Shown here: positions 27,187 to 36,852 of the stretch, piece after piece | How the letters are laid out: each line of letters opens with the position of its first letter | Numbering within the stretch: position 1 is the first letter of the stretch | DNA from: an uncultured Lachnospiraceae bacterium | GTDB lineage: Bacteria > Bacillota > Clostridia > Lachnospirales > Lachnospiraceae | Assembly: GCA_910584965.1 (NCBI GenBank) | Contig: CAJUDZ010000017.1 | Span: 7,037-71,036, forward strand | Direction of reading: 5' to 3' | Length of the DNA stretch: 64,000 nucleotides | Position numbers and translations under genes: made by a program | Notes under the pieces: model-generated | The model's input: only the letters and a program-made list of their open reading frames with translations | The model's database searches: none | Told to the model about the DNA's origin: nothing

Positions 27187-28551
27187 TTGATTAATATATT
27201 TGAAGTTGCGGAAACGAATGAGATGATCGAAAAGGAAAATCTGGATGTGCGGACGATTACGCTTGGCATCAGCCTGCTCGATTGTATCGATTCGGATTTA
27301 AAAAGACTGAATGAAAAAATCTATCATAAAATATATGAGGCGGCAAAAGATCTTGTGAAGACGGGCGAGCAGATTTCGAGAGAATACGGGATACCCATCG
27401 TCAACAAAAGAATTTCCGTAACGCCCATTGCGCTGATTGGCGGGGCGGCCTGTCAGACAGAAGAGGATTTTGTGGGAATTGCGCGGACACTGGATAAAGT
27501 AGCGCATGAGGTGGGCGTGAATTTTATCGGAGGTTATTCCGCGCTTGTCTCTAAAGGGATGACCGGAGCGGACGAACTGCTGCTCCGGTCGATTCCGAAG
27601 GCACTTTCCGTCACCGAGCGGGTATGCAGTTCCGTCAACGTAGGTTCTACAAAGACCGGCATCAATATGGACGCCGTGAAACTGGCGGGCGAAATCATCA
27701 GACAGACGGCGCAGGCGACGAAGGAAGAGGATTCTCTCGGCTGTGCCAAGCTCGTTATTTTCTGCAATGCGCCGGATGATAATCCGTTTATGGCGGGCGC
27801 TTTTCATGGCGTGACGGAAGCGGATAAAATCATCAACGTAGGCGTCAGCGGACCGGGCGTTGTAAAGACCGCGCTCAGTAAAGTGCGGGGAGAGAATTTT
27901 GAGGTTCTTTGTGAGACGATTAAGAAAACGGCTTTTAAAGTGACCCGCGTCGGCCAGCTTGTGGCCAAAGAAGCGTCCAAAAGGCTGCAGGTGCCGTTCG
28001 GTATTGTGGATCTGTCGCTGGCGCCGACGCCGGCGATCGGAGACAGTGTGGCGGATATTCTGTGTGAGATCGGCCTGGAACATGCCGGTGCGCCCGGAAC
28101 GACGGCGGCGCTGGCTCTTTTGAACGATCAGGTGAAAAAGGGCGGCGTAATGGCGTCTTCCTATGTGGGAGGACTCAGCGGCGCATTCATTCCGGTCAGC
28201 GAAGATCAGGGGATGATCGATGCGGTGACGGCGGGCGCCCTGACGCTTGAAAAACTGGAAGCGATGACTTGTGTCTGCTCCGTAGGGCTTGATATGATCG
28301 CAATTCCGGGAGATACGAAAGAAACGACAATTTCCGGCATTATTGCCGATGAAATGGCGATCGGTATGATCAACCAGAAGACAACGGCCGTCCGTCTGAT
28401 TCCCGTGATCGGAAAAGGCGTGGGAGAGACGGTGGAATTTGGGGGCCTGCTTGGTCATGCGCCGATCATGCCGGTCAATCAATTCTCCTGTGACGCTTTT
28501 GTAAACCGCGGCGGCAGAATCCCGGCGCCGATTCACAGCTTTAAAAATTAA
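27187..28551 (+). CDS. UPF0210/PFL family protein
   Basis: 454 residues with TTG start (SD GGAAAGGA). The family has a PFL-like barrel fold of unknown activity. Gly-rich stretches SGPGVVKTALSKVRG and GHAPIMPVNQFSCDAFVNRGGRIPAPIHS are typical of the C-terminal core. The pairing with the upstream ACT protein suggests amino-acid-linked control, an inference. Confidence 0.92.
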   Translation: MINIFEVAETNEMIEKENLDVRTITLGISLLDCIDSDLKRLNEKIYHKIYEAAKDLVKTGEQISREYGIPIVNKRISVTPIALIGGAACQTEEDFVGIARTLDKVAHEVGVNFIGGYSALVSKGMTGADELLLRSIPKALSVTERVCSSVNVGSTKTGINMDAVKLAGEIIRQTAQATKEEDSLGCAKLVIFCNAPDDNPFMAGAFHGVTEADKIINVGVSGPGVVKTALSKVRGENFEVLCETIKKTAFKVTRVGQLVAKEASKRLQVPFGIVDLSLAPTPAIGDSVADILCEIGLEHAGAPGTTAALALLNDQVKKGGVMASSYVGGLSGAFIPVSEDQGMIDAVTAGALTLEKLEAMTCVCSVGLDMIAIPGDTKETTISGIIADEMAIGMINQKTTAVRLIPVIGKGVGETVEFGGLLGHAPIMPVNQFSCDAFVNRGGRIPAPIHSFKN

Positions 28552-28579
28552 TCGATATGAAACAGAAAGGCAGTATCAG

Positions 28580-29962
28580 ATGACGGGGAACAGCCTGGAA
28601 ACAAAAACGCATAAGATGACAGAGGGGAATCCGTTTCGTACGATTCTCCTTTTTGCAATACCAATGATTTTGTCGAATCTGTTTCAGCAGTTGTATAATG
28701 TGATCGATACGATCATCGTCGGTAAGAGACTGGGAACGGACGCGCTCGCGGCGGTCGGGAGCGCAAGCAGTATTACCGCGGTGTTTGTCCAGCTGGCGAC
28801 GGGGCTTGCCCTCGGCGGTTCGATCGTGATCGCGCAGTATTTCGGGGCCGGGAAAACGGCCAGAATATGGCAGTCTATGTCCACATCGGTTCTTTTTTCG
28901 GCCGGCGTCGCGTTTTGCTCAACGATAGCGATCTGGGCCGGAGCCGGGTCGCTTCTTGCGCTTGTGCATACACCGGCGGAAATTGCGGGAATGGGCGTCG
29001 TTTATCTGAGGTTTTATTTTCTGGGCTGTGTTCCGATTTTCGTATACAATGCGTTAAACGGTGTATACGTGGCATTGGGGGATTCCAGAACGCCGCTGAA
29101 ATTTCTGGTGATTTCTTCGATACTCAATGTGCTGCTGGATCTGCTTTTTATCATTGTATTGGGAGGCGGCGTCGGCGGGGCTGCGCTTGCGACAGCCATT
29201 TCCCAGTCTGCGGCGGCTCTGATGGCGGTAAAGGATATTCCGAAATTGTTAAATGAATTTGAACATGACAGATCTGCACCGTTGTTCGACCGGCCGCTGT
29301 TGGTTACGATGCTGCGGTTTGCGCTGCCGTCCGCTTTGCAGCAGTCGATCGTATCGGTCGGTTCCGTTGTCGTGCAGGCGGCGATTAACGGTTTCGGCCC
29401 GGCGGTTATCGCAGGAAGCGCGGCGGCGGCCAAAATAATCAATTTGGCGACTGCGGTTCCCATCAATTACAGCAATGCTTATGCCAATTATGTCGGGCAG
29501 AATATCGGGGCCTGTAAAGAAGAGCGCATCCGGCCGGGACTGTGGGCTTCCATCGTCAGCTGCGGCGGGCTTTCGCTTGTGCTTACGGCTGTCTTTGAAC
29601 TTTTTCCAGAGCAGATTATCCGTCTTTTTATAGAAGAAACGGAGGCGGATATCGAACAGGTTATTGCGGTGGGGACTGCTTATATCAGAGTGGTGGGCGC
29701 GTTCCTCGTTGTGTTTTCTGTTTTTATGCTGGTGAAAGCGACTTTTAAAGGAAGCGGTGATATGGGATGGTTTATTCTGACAACGCTGCTCAGCTTTTTT
29801 ATCCGGCTGTTTTTGACGGTCGGTTTTGCGCATGTTGTCGGTGTGGAGATGATCTGGTGGGCATTCTGTGCGGGCTGGACGATTGCGATGTTTGTTTCCG
29901 CTGCGAGATATTTTCAAGGCGGCTGGCGCAAAAAGCGTATTACATGCCCGGATGACGTTTAA
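28580..29962 (+). CDS. MATE family efflux transporter
   Basis: 460 residues with about 12 membrane helices. It opens GNPFRTILLFAIPMILSNLFQQLYNVIDTIIVGKRLG, the MATE entry motif, and repeats the fold in the second half. Probably a Na+- or H+-driven exporter of drugs or metabolites; the substrate is not predictable. Confidence 0.93.
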   Translation: MTGNSLETKTHKMTEGNPFRTILLFAIPMILSNLFQQLYNVIDTIIVGKRLGTDALAAVGSASSITAVFVQLATGLALGGSIVIAQYFGAGKTARIWQSMSTSVLFSAGVAFCSTIAIWAGAGSLLALVHTPAEIAGMGVVYLRFYFLGCVPIFVYNALNGVYVALGDSRTPLKFLVISSILNVLLDLLFIIVLGGGVGGAALATAISQSAAALMAVKDIPKLLNEFEHDRSAPLFDRPLLVTMLRFALPSALQQSIVSVGSVVVQAAINGFGPAVIAGSAAAAKIINLATAVPINYSNAYANYVGQNIGACKEERIRPGLWASIVSCGGLSLVLTAVFELFPEQIIRLFIEETEADIEQVIAVGTAYIRVVGAFLVVFSVFMLVKATFKGSGDMGWFILTTLLSFFIRLFLTVGFAHVVGVEMIWWAFCAGWTIAMFVSAARYFQGGWRKKRITCPDDV

Positions 29963-30024
29963 TCGTGTCGAAACTTTCCCGGCTGATCGCCTGGCTGATG
30001 ACGTTCGACATAAACGGGTGCATA

Positions 30025-30054
30025 TTGCAAAACGCCGGTCTCCTGTGTTATAGT
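30025..30054 (+). promoter_or_regulatory. Promoter for the Cys-rich protein gene
   Basis: TTGCAA, 18-bp spacer, TATAGT, 33 bp before the ATG at 30087. Confidence 0.5.
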
Positions 30055-30086
30055 ATTGCACATAGTATACAACCGGGAGGTAATGT

Positions 30087-30539
30087 ATGGCTGAAGAACA
30101 TAAGAAGGGACTGAATGCCGATCTGGTATGGGATGATCTGATGAACTGCTGTAGGAGCGAGGGCGTCTGCGGCCAGTGCCAGCAGGAGAACTGTACAATC
30201 GGTTATGCCAAACAATGTATTAAGAACTATAGGAAGGAACCGAGAAAAGAAGTGCCGGAGGGCGCAGAACATGTTCCGACGACGGACTTTAAACTGTTTG
30301 ATGAAGCGGAACTGGAAATTGCGATCGCGCATATTCTGAAAGAGTGCAAAGACTGCAAGGAAGATCATACGGAAGAATGTATTATCAATGTAGTCCGTAA
30401 CTGCTATGAAGTCGGCCTGCTTGGCGACGTGCAGCCTTATAGCGGGAGCGCGCTGCAATATCTGATGTATCTGCAAAACAATTATCCCGAGAAATCGCTG
30501 CATATTGCGGAGCTGTACAGACAGCAGACGCAAGCATAA
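30087..30539 (+). CDS. Cys-rich protein of unknown function
   Basis: 150 residues, not recognised. Cysteines cluster in two groups: CC ... CGQCQQENC ... QCI near 21-45 and CKDCKEDHTEEC near 92-105, suggesting zinc or Fe-S binding. The rest is helical and acidic; no membrane segment. SD GGGAGG is strong, and the gene has its own promoter and terminator, so it is a stand-alone unit. Confidence 0.7.
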   Translation: MAEEHKKGLNADLVWDDLMNCCRSEGVCGQCQQENCTIGYAKQCIKNYRKEPRKEVPEGAEHVPTTDFKLFDEAELEIAIAHILKECKDCKEDHTEECIINVVRNCYEVGLLGDVQPYSGSALQYLMYLQNNYPEKSLHIAELYRQQTQA

Positions 30540-30550
30540 GCAGCATGTAA

Positions 30551-30597
30551 AAACAGCCCCGTGCCGGAAAGCGCATCCGGCATGGGACTGTTTTTTG
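30551..30597. terminator. Bidirectional intrinsic terminator
   Basis: Stem 30551-30568 with 30576-30593 (AAACAGCCCCGTGCCGGA type, about 16 of 18 paired), 7-nt loop, T6 on the plus strand and A-run on the other side. It separates the convergent Cys-rich gene and prs. Confidence 0.85.
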
Positions 30598-30613
30598 TTT
30601 TAAATGTTTCCGG

Positions 30614-31807
30614 TCAGTTTTCCAGCGCGTCTTCTTCCCGGTTATTATATTTGGCCAGAATCCGGTGGATCTTGTCCGTCGGCGTATAGATATTGGACAT
30701 AGAGGCGTCATGGTTCATAAAATTGATGATTGACGCGATGAATTTGCTCATATCCGCTTCCTGATAATAGGGTTTCTCTTTTAAGGCCGGCGGCTGATAA
30801 CAGAGGTTTGTCGTGATGATACGGTCAAAATAGCACTGTTCGTAAGCTTTGTCAAAAGCTTCCAGCCCGTCCGTAAAAAGACCGAAGGTACAGCAGATGA
30901 AAACGCGTTTGGCGTTCATTTTTTTCAGTTGTTTGGCAGTATCGATCATGCTCCCGCCGGAGGAAATCATGTCGTCTATGATAATGACATCCTTGCCGTC
31001 GATGTTTTCTCCCAGAAACTCATGTGCGACGATGGGGTTCTTGCCGTTGACAATGGTCGAATAGTCACGGCGCTTATAGAACATACCGGTATCAACGCCG
31101 AGTACGTTGGCAAAATAAACGGCTCTGTCGAGCGCGCCTTCATCCGGGCTTATGACGATGGTATGATCTTTGTCGACGAGCAGGTCGCCGGTCGTATGAA
31201 GAAGGGCGCGCATGAACTGGTAATGGGGCGTATAATTATCGAAGCCTTTTATCGGAACGGAATTTTGGACCCTCGGATCGTGGGCGTCAAATGTGATAAA
31301 ATTGGCAACGCCCATATCCATCAGTTCTTCAATGGCGTAAGCGCAGTCCAATGATTCACGCCCGGTTCTTTTGTGCTGTCTTCCTTCATAAAGAAAGGGC
31401 ATGATAACATTGACACGGTGGGCTTTTCCGTTAATGGCGTTGATGATTCTCTTTAAATCCTGATAGTGATCGTCGGGCGACATATGATTGATAAATCCGT
31501 TCATGGAATAGGTCAGGCTGTGGTTACAGACATCCGTCAGAATAAAAATATCCTTCCCCCTGACAGAAGTATTGAGGATTGCTTTGCCTTCACCGCTGCC
31601 GAAACGGGGACAGTCCACTTCAAACAGATAGTTGTCCTCCATATAGCCGTAGAAAGCAGGATCATTCTTAAAGCTGTTGTCCAGATTCTGTCTGAATTCC
31701 ACCAGATAACTGTTGATTTTCTGCGCCAGAGGAAGCGCTGCCTGAGTTGTCAGAATCATAATCGGGGCAACGGGCATTGCTGTCTTTAGTTGTTCGATGT
31801 TTGGCAT
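30614..31807 (-). CDS. prs: Ribose-phosphate pyrophosphokinase (PRPP synthetase), long form
   Basis: 397 residues, longer than the usual ~315. It makes PRPP from ribose-5-phosphate and ATP for nucleotide, His and Trp synthesis. Seen: the PRPP loop VIIIDDMISSGGSMIDTA, ISPDEGALDRAVYFA, and the flexible loop KRRDYSTIVNGKN. The N-terminus is extended and differs from the class I consensus, as in other clostridial long forms. ATG 31807 follows TGGAGA. Confidence 0.9.
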   Translation of the reverse strand: MPNIEQLKTAMPVAPIMILTTQAALPLAQKINSYLVEFRQNLDNSFKNDPAFYGYMEDNYLFEVDCPRFGSGEGKAILNTSVRGKDIFILTDVCNHSLTYSMNGFINHMSPDDHYQDLKRIINAINGKAHRVNVIMPFLYEGRQHKRTGRESLDCAYAIEELMDMGVANFITFDAHDPRVQNSVPIKGFDNYTPHYQFMRALLHTTGDLLVDKDHTIVISPDEGALDRAVYFANVLGVDTGMFYKRRDYSTIVNGKNPIVAHEFLGENIDGKDVIIIDDMISSGGSMIDTAKQLKKMNAKRVFICCTFGLFTDGLEAFDKAYEQCYFDRIITTNLCYQPPALKEKPYYQEADMSKFIASIINFMNHDASMSNIYTPTDKIHRILAKYNNREEDALEN

Positions 31808-31841
31808 AATATTCTCCAATCTGTAAAAATATCTCACTTTC

Positions 31842-31887
31842 TTTATATCATTATGCTAGTGACACGTCAAGGAAATTCTAGTATAGT
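31842..31887. promoter_or_regulatory. Overlapping divergent promoters of prs and the DUF512 gene
   Basis: Minus (prs): TTGACG at 31865-31870, 17 bp, TATAAA at 31842-31847. Plus: GTGACA at 31859-31864, 17 bp, TATAGT at 31882-31887. The two -35 boxes are directly adjacent, so only one polymerase can sit there at a time. Confidence 0.7.
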
Positions 31888-31920
31888 GTGAAGAGAAGTT
31901 CTAAAGATATGGAGAAAAAT

Positions 31921-33264
31921 ATGAAACAGACAGCGCATATTATTAAAAAGATTCAGGAGGGCTCCATTGCCGAAGAAATGGGAATTGAGGCGGGTGATGC
32001 GCTTCTTTCGATTAACGGGCAGGAGATTGCGGATATTTTTGACTATCAGTATCTGATACAGGATGAATATATTGAAGTTCTGGTTCGAAAGAGCGGCGGT
32101 GAAGAGTGGCTTCTTGAGATCGATAAGGAATATGAAGAAGATCTGGGTGTGGAATTTGAGAACGGGCTGATGGATGATTACCGTTCCTGTCATAATAAGT
32201 GTATCTTTTGTTTTATCGACCAGATGCCGGAAGGAATGCGGGAAACACTGTATTTTAAAGACGATGATTCAAGACTTTCCTTTTTGCAGGGAAACTATGT
32301 GACGCTGACCAATATGTCCGATGCGGATATCGACAGAATTATCCGCTATCATCTGTCTCCGATTAATATTTCCTTTCAGACCACGAATCCTGAGCTTCGC
32401 TGTAAGATGCTGAACAACCGGTTTGCCGGCCGGGCGCTCGATCAGGTGAAAAAGCTGTTCGATGCGGGGATTACGATGAACGGACAGATTGTCCTATGTA
32501 AAGACGTAAACGACGGTGAGGAACTCGAGAGAAGCATCCGGGATCTGACTGCTTATCTGCCTCATCTGGAGAGCGTATCGGTGGTGCCTGTGGGACTTTC
32601 CAGGTTCCGGGACGGCCTTTATCCGTTAGAGCCGTTTGACAGAGAAGACGCGCGGAAGGTATTGGACTGTATTCATAAGTGGCAGCAGAAGCTTTTTCCG
32701 GAATACGGGCTGCATTTTGTACACGCTTCCGATGAATGGTATATTCTTGCGGAAGAAGAACTGCCGGAGGAAGAACGTTATGACGGTTATTTACAGCTCG
32801 AGAACGGCGTCGGCATGCTGCGGCTTCTCCTGAACGAATTTGAAGAGGCCATGGAAAACCTTCCGCCGGTCCGTACGCTGCCGGGAGGCGGACGGGCGGA
32901 GCTGTCTCTTGTTACGGGAAAGCTGGCCTGCCCGTATATCACAAGGATGGCGGATCGCATGATGCAGCGTTTTGACGGGCTTGTGATACATGTGTATGCC
33001 ATTACCAATGAATTTTTCGGGGAACGGATTACCGTGTCCGGTCTTCTGACGGGACAGGACATTATAAAGCAGTTACAGGGGAAAAACCTGGGAGAGCGCG
33101 TGCTTCTGCCGCAGAATGTGCTTCGCAGCGGCGAAGACTATTTTTTGGACGATATCACGGTCGAAGAACTGGAAAAGGCTTTACAAGTAAAGACAGATAT
33201 TGTAAAATCAAGCGGACATGATTTTGTAAATGCGATACTGAAACAGGATTCAGAAAGGGCGTAA
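31921..33264 (+). CDS. DUF512 protein: PDZ plus radical-SAM-like Fe-S domain
   Basis: 447 residues. A PDZ-like domain at the N-terminus (EGSIAEEMGIEAGDALLSINGQEI) is followed by a Cys motif SCHNKCIFCFIDQMP (C-x3-C-x2-C, [4Fe-4S] of the radical SAM type) and the DUF512 C-terminus. The reaction is unknown. The neighbour der is a frequent partner in clostridia. ATG 31921 is chosen because GGAG is 7 nt upstream and the promoter's start site (about 31894) excludes the GTG at 31888. Confidence 0.85.
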   Translation: MKQTAHIIKKIQEGSIAEEMGIEAGDALLSINGQEIADIFDYQYLIQDEYIEVLVRKSGGEEWLLEIDKEYEEDLGVEFENGLMDDYRSCHNKCIFCFIDQMPEGMRETLYFKDDDSRLSFLQGNYVTLTNMSDADIDRIIRYHLSPINISFQTTNPELRCKMLNNRFAGRALDQVKKLFDAGITMNGQIVLCKDVNDGEELERSIRDLTAYLPHLESVSVVPVGLSRFRDGLYPLEPFDREDARKVLDCIHKWQQKLFPEYGLHFVHASDEWYILAEEELPEEERYDGYLQLENGVGMLRLLLNEFEEAMENLPPVRTLPGGGRAELSLVTGKLACPYITRMADRMMQRFDGLVIHVYAITNEFFGERITVSGLLTGQDIIKQLQGKNLGERVLLPQNVLRSGEDYFLDDITVEELEKALQVKTDIVKSSGHDFVNAILKQDSERA

Positions 33265-33271
33265 CAGAAAT

Positions 33272-34612
33272 ATGGGAAAGAAAAAAGCCAGGCCGGTCGT
33301 GGCGGTGGTGGGGAGGCCCAATGTTGGGAAATCCACGCTGTTTAATGCACTGGCAGGAGAAAATATATCGATTGTAAAAGATACGCCGGGCATTACCCGT
33401 GACCGGATTTATGCCGATATCACGTGGCTGGATAAGAATTTTACCCTGATCGATACGGGAGGTATCGAGCCGGAGAGCAAAGACATCATATTGAGCCAGA
33501 TGCGGGAACAGGCGCAGATCGCGATTGACACCGCGGACGTGATTATATTTATGGTGGACGTCAGACAGGGACTTGTGGATACGGATTCCAAAGTGGCGGA
33601 TATGCTGCGCCGTTCCGGGAAGCCGATTGTACTCGCGGTTAATAAGGCGGACAGCTTTCAGAAATTTATGGCGGACGTCTATGAGTTTTATAACCTCGGC
33701 ATCGGAGAACCGTTTGCCATTTCTTCCGTTAATAAACTGGGATTCGGAGAACTGCTTGATGAAGTCGTTTCCTATTTTGATCAAAATGCGGCGGAGGAAG
33801 AGGAGGAAGACGAGCGGACGAGAATTGCCATTGTCGGAAAGCCCAATGTGGGCAAATCTTCCATTATAAATAAACTGATCGGGGAAAACAGGCTGATCGT
33901 ATCCGATATCGCCGGCACGACGCGGGATGCGGTCGATACGGAAGTCGTTTATCATGGAAAAGAATACGTTTTCATCGATACGGCCGGTCTGCGGCGGAAA
34001 AACAAGATTAAAGAGGAACTGGAACGCTATATGATTATCCGTACCGTCACGGCGGTGGAACGGGCGGATATCGTGGTACTCGTGATCGACGCGTCGGAAG
34101 GCGTGACGGAACAGGATGCCAAAATTGCGGGAATTGCCCATGACAGGGGAAAGGCAACGATCATTGCGGTCAACAAATGGGATTTGATCGATAAAGATAA
34201 TAAAACCGTCAATCAGTTTACACAGAAAATAAGACAGATTCTTTCTTTTATGCCTTATGCGGAAATACTTTTTATTTCCGCTGAAACAGGGCAGCGTCTT
34301 CCAAAACTCTATGAGACGATCGATATTGTTTATGAGAACCACGCGATGCGGGTTGCAACAGGTGTCTTGAACGAGATTATGACGGAAGCGGTGGCTTTAC
34401 AGCAGCCGCCTTCAGATAAAGGGAAAAGGCTCCGGCTGTACTATATTACCCAGGCGGCGGTTAAACCCCCGACATTTGTTATTTTTGTAAACGATAAGGA
34501 ACTGATGCACTTTTCTTATACGAGATATATTGAAAACCAGATTCGGGAAGCATTTGGATTCAGAGGAACGCCGCTCAGATTCATCATCAGGGAGAGGAAG
34601 GAGAACAAGTAA
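33272..34612 (+). CDS. der: Ribosome assembly GTPase Der
   Basis: 446 residues with two GTPase domains in tandem (GRPNVGKSTL near 13 and GKPNVGKSSI near 189) and a C-terminal KH-like domain. Required for 50S maturation. Starts 7 bp after the DUF512 gene; one nucleotide separates its stop from plsY. Confidence 0.97.
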   Translation: MGKKKARPVVAVVGRPNVGKSTLFNALAGENISIVKDTPGITRDRIYADITWLDKNFTLIDTGGIEPESKDIILSQMREQAQIAIDTADVIIFMVDVRQGLVDTDSKVADMLRRSGKPIVLAVNKADSFQKFMADVYEFYNLGIGEPFAISSVNKLGFGELLDEVVSYFDQNAAEEEEEDERTRIAIVGKPNVGKSSIINKLIGENRLIVSDIAGTTRDAVDTEVVYHGKEYVFIDTAGLRRKNKIKEELERYMIIRTVTAVERADIVVLVIDASEGVTEQDAKIAGIAHDRGKATIIAVNKWDLIDKDNKTVNQFTQKIRQILSFMPYAEILFISAETGQRLPKLYETIDIVYENHAMRVATGVLNEIMTEAVALQQPPSDKGKRLRLYYITQAAVKPPTFVIFVNDKELMHFSYTRYIENQIREAFGFRGTPLRFIIRERKENK

Positions 34613-34613
34613 C

Positions 34614-35264
34614 GTGGAACGGGGAATTTGTTTAATTATCGGATATGTATTCGGTCTTTTTCAGACCGCCTATATTTATGGAAAATTGCACGGGATTGAC
34701 ATCAGAAATTATGGAAGCGGCAATGCCGGAACGACGAATACGCTGCGGGTACTCGGTACGAAAGCAGGGCTGATCGTGCTTTTCGTCGATATTATAAAGT
34801 GTATTCTGGCGATCGTTGTAACGGGATTATTGTTTGGGAAAAGTCATCCGGAAATGATTTATCTGTTAAAGCTTTATGCGGCGGCGGGTGCAATTCTCGG
34901 ACATAATTTTCCCTTTTATCTGCATTTTAAGGGCGGAAAGGGGATTGCGGCCACGGCGGGACTGATTCTTTCTTTTCATCCTTATTTTGTGCCGATGGGG
35001 GTTTTTCTGTTTTTCGGTGCATTTCTCCTGACACACTTTGTATCACTCGGTTCTTTGCTCGTCTATGCGGGATTTATGATCGAAATAGTGGTTCTTGGAC
35101 AGATGGGAACGTTTGGAATGAGCCAGGCGCATCTGATCGAGCTTTATATCGTTGCCGCGCTTCTGACGGTGATGGCCTATTATAAACACAGAGAAAATAT
35201 CGGAAGGCTGCTCAGAGGCGAAGAGAGGAAGACTTACCTGACGCATAAAAAGGGTGGGGAATAA
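34614..35264 (+). CDS. plsY: Acyl-phosphate:glycerol-3-phosphate acyltransferase
   Basis: 216 residues, GTG start (AAGGAG 11 nt upstream), about five to seven membrane helices. The three PlsY motifs are visible: GSGNAGTTN, GHNFPFYLHFKGGKGIA and a conserved region near SLGSLLVYAGF. It makes lysophosphatidate, the first phospholipid intermediate; gpsA, which supplies its substrate, follows 54 bp later. Confidence 0.95.
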   Translation: MERGICLIIGYVFGLFQTAYIYGKLHGIDIRNYGSGNAGTTNTLRVLGTKAGLIVLFVDIIKCILAIVVTGLLFGKSHPEMIYLLKLYAAAGAILGHNFPFYLHFKGGKGIAATAGLILSFHPYFVPMGVFLFFGAFLLTHFVSLGSLLVYAGFMIEIVVLGQMGTFGMSQAHLIELYIVAALLTVMAYYKHRENIGRLLRGEERKTYLTHKKGGE

Positions 35265-35318
35265 TCGAAAAAGGGCAGAACGGAACATGAATAAAACAGA
35301 GAAAGGCGGGAATGGAAT

Positions 35319-36332
35319 ATGGCGGACATCAGTATTATCGGGGCAGGGAGCTGGGGAACGGCGCTCGCATTATTGCTTTATCACAACGGACATCGCGTAA
35401 CGGTCTGGTCGATTATGGAACAGGAAATCGAAATGCTGCGGAAGGAACATGAACATAAGGATAAGCTTCCCGGCGTAAAACTGCCGGAAGACATGGTGTT
35501 TACAACCGATCTGGAAGCGGCGGTTACGGGAAAGGACGTGCTGGTGCTCGCCGTGCCTTCTCCTTATACAAGATCGACTTCCCACAACATGTCTCCCTTC
35601 GTGAAAGAAGGGCAGATTATTATCAATGTGGCGAAAGGAATCGAAGAGGCGACTCTTTTTACGCTGTCGGAAATCATCGAAGATGAAATTCCGCAGGCGG
35701 AAGTGGCGGTTCTTTCAGGCCCCTCCCATGCAGAAGAGGTAGGAAGAGGCATCCCGACGACGATTGTTGTCGGAGCCAGAAAAAAAGATACGGCGGAATA
35801 TCTGCAGAATATTTTTATGAACGAAGTTTTTCGTGTCTATATCAGTCCTGACGTGCTGGGCATCGAGCTGGGGGCGGCGCTGAAAAACGTGGTTGCGCTT
35901 GCGGCCGGCATTGCGGACGGACTCGGCTATGGCGATAATACGAAAGCGGCGCTGATTACGAGAGGTATTGCGGAGATTGCCAGGCTTGGAACGGCTATGG
36001 GCGGAAAATGGGAAACATTCTGCGGCCTGACCGGCATTGGAGATCTGATTGTTACCTGTGCCTCCATGCATTCGAGGAACAGACGCGCCGGTATCCTGAT
36101 CGGTCAGGGGCATACGATGGAAGAAGCGATGGCAGAAGTCAAAATGGTTGTGGAAGGCGTTTATTCGGCAAAGGCGGCCATGGGGCTTGCTGAGAAGTAC
36201 AACGTGCAGCTCCCGATTATCGAACAGGTGAATGAAGTGCTGTTTTGCGGAAAGTCCGCGGCGGAGGCGGTCGGAAGCCTGATGCTGCGGGATAAAAAAA
36301 TAGAGAATCCGCTTATTCCGTGGGAGGAGTAA
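35319..36332 (+). CDS. gpsA: Glycerol-3-phosphate dehydrogenase [NAD(P)+]
   Basis: 337 residues. Rossmann motif GAGSWGTALA at about 7-16; AVPSPYTRS, SGPSHAEEVGRGIPT and the catalytic Lys region ALKNVVALAAGIADGLGYGDNTKAAL are all present. Makes sn-glycerol-3-phosphate for PlsY in the same operon. Confidence 0.97.
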   Translation: MADISIIGAGSWGTALALLLYHNGHRVTVWSIMEQEIEMLRKEHEHKDKLPGVKLPEDMVFTTDLEAAVTGKDVLVLAVPSPYTRSTSHNMSPFVKEGQIIINVAKGIEEATLFTLSEIIEDEIPQAEVAVLSGPSHAEEVGRGIPTTIVVGARKKDTAEYLQNIFMNEVFRVYISPDVLGIELGAALKNVVALAAGIADGLGYGDNTKAALITRGIAEIARLGTAMGGKWETFCGLTGIGDLIVTCASMHSRNRRAGILIGQGHTMEEAMAEVKMVVEGVYSAKAAMGLAEKYNVQLPIIEQVNEVLFCGKSAAEAVGSLMLRDKKIENPLIPWEE

Positions 36333-36372
36333 GTCGCAAAATTTCCATCAAAAAGAATAAAGGAAACCTTTT

Positions 36373-36735
36373 ATGAAATTTATACCGCTGTCCCAAGTGG
36401 AAGAGATAACAGATAAAAGCGTTCTCAAAGAAGAATTTAAAGCCGCATCCGGAGCGGGCGAGGGAAGAATGGGGCGGGATCATTTGTTTTACCGTTATTT
36501 TATCAAAGTACGCTATGTTTCTTATCAGAAAATAAAGAATGCGTATCTCCGGGTGGAAAGCGGTGAATCCGGTGAATTTCTGCTGAAAGAATTTTACCTG
36601 ATCTTAAAACTGCAGGATGGAACGGAAGGAAAACTGCGTTTTGAGCGGGAAGAGAATGTCAGGAAAATCCTGTCCTGTCTGGAGGAGCATGATTCCCGCA
36701 TAGAAATCGGTTATAAAAAGACGCATAATAAATGA
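36373..36735 (+). CDS. Protein of unknown function
   Basis: 120 residues, charged, no membrane segment or recognised domain; a beta-rich centre (FYRYFIKVRYVSYQKIKNAYLRVES) suggests a small PH- or OB-like fold, which is a guess. 40 bp behind gpsA and probably the last gene of that operon. Confidence 0.6.
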   Translation: MKFIPLSQVEEITDKSVLKEEFKAASGAGEGRMGRDHLFYRYFIKVRYVSYQKIKNAYLRVESGESGEFLLKEFYLILKLQDGTEGKLRFEREENVRKILSCLEEHDSRIEIGYKKTHNK

Positions 36736-36759
36736 AACTGTAATGGGTGAAATAAAACA

Positions 36760-36806
36760 ACACAATACCTTGACAGAAAAAATAACCATGATACAATATA
36801 TAGTAC
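36760..36806 (+). promoter_or_regulatory. nrdDG promoter with two NrdR-like boxes
   Basis: TTGACA (36770-36775), 16-bp spacer, TACAAT (36792-36797). Box 1 at 36760-36775 matches the NrdR consensus ACACWATATATWGTGT at 11 of 16 positions; box 2 at 36791-36806 (ATACAATATATAGTAC) at 13 of 16. The boxes are 31 bp apart, the three-turn spacing of known NrdR sites, and overlap -35 and -10, so repression under high (d)ATP is expected. Confidence 0.7.
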
Positions 36807-36852
36807 ATGTAACGAGAATTAGCAAAAAGAAATGGTTGAGGAACAGTCGGGT

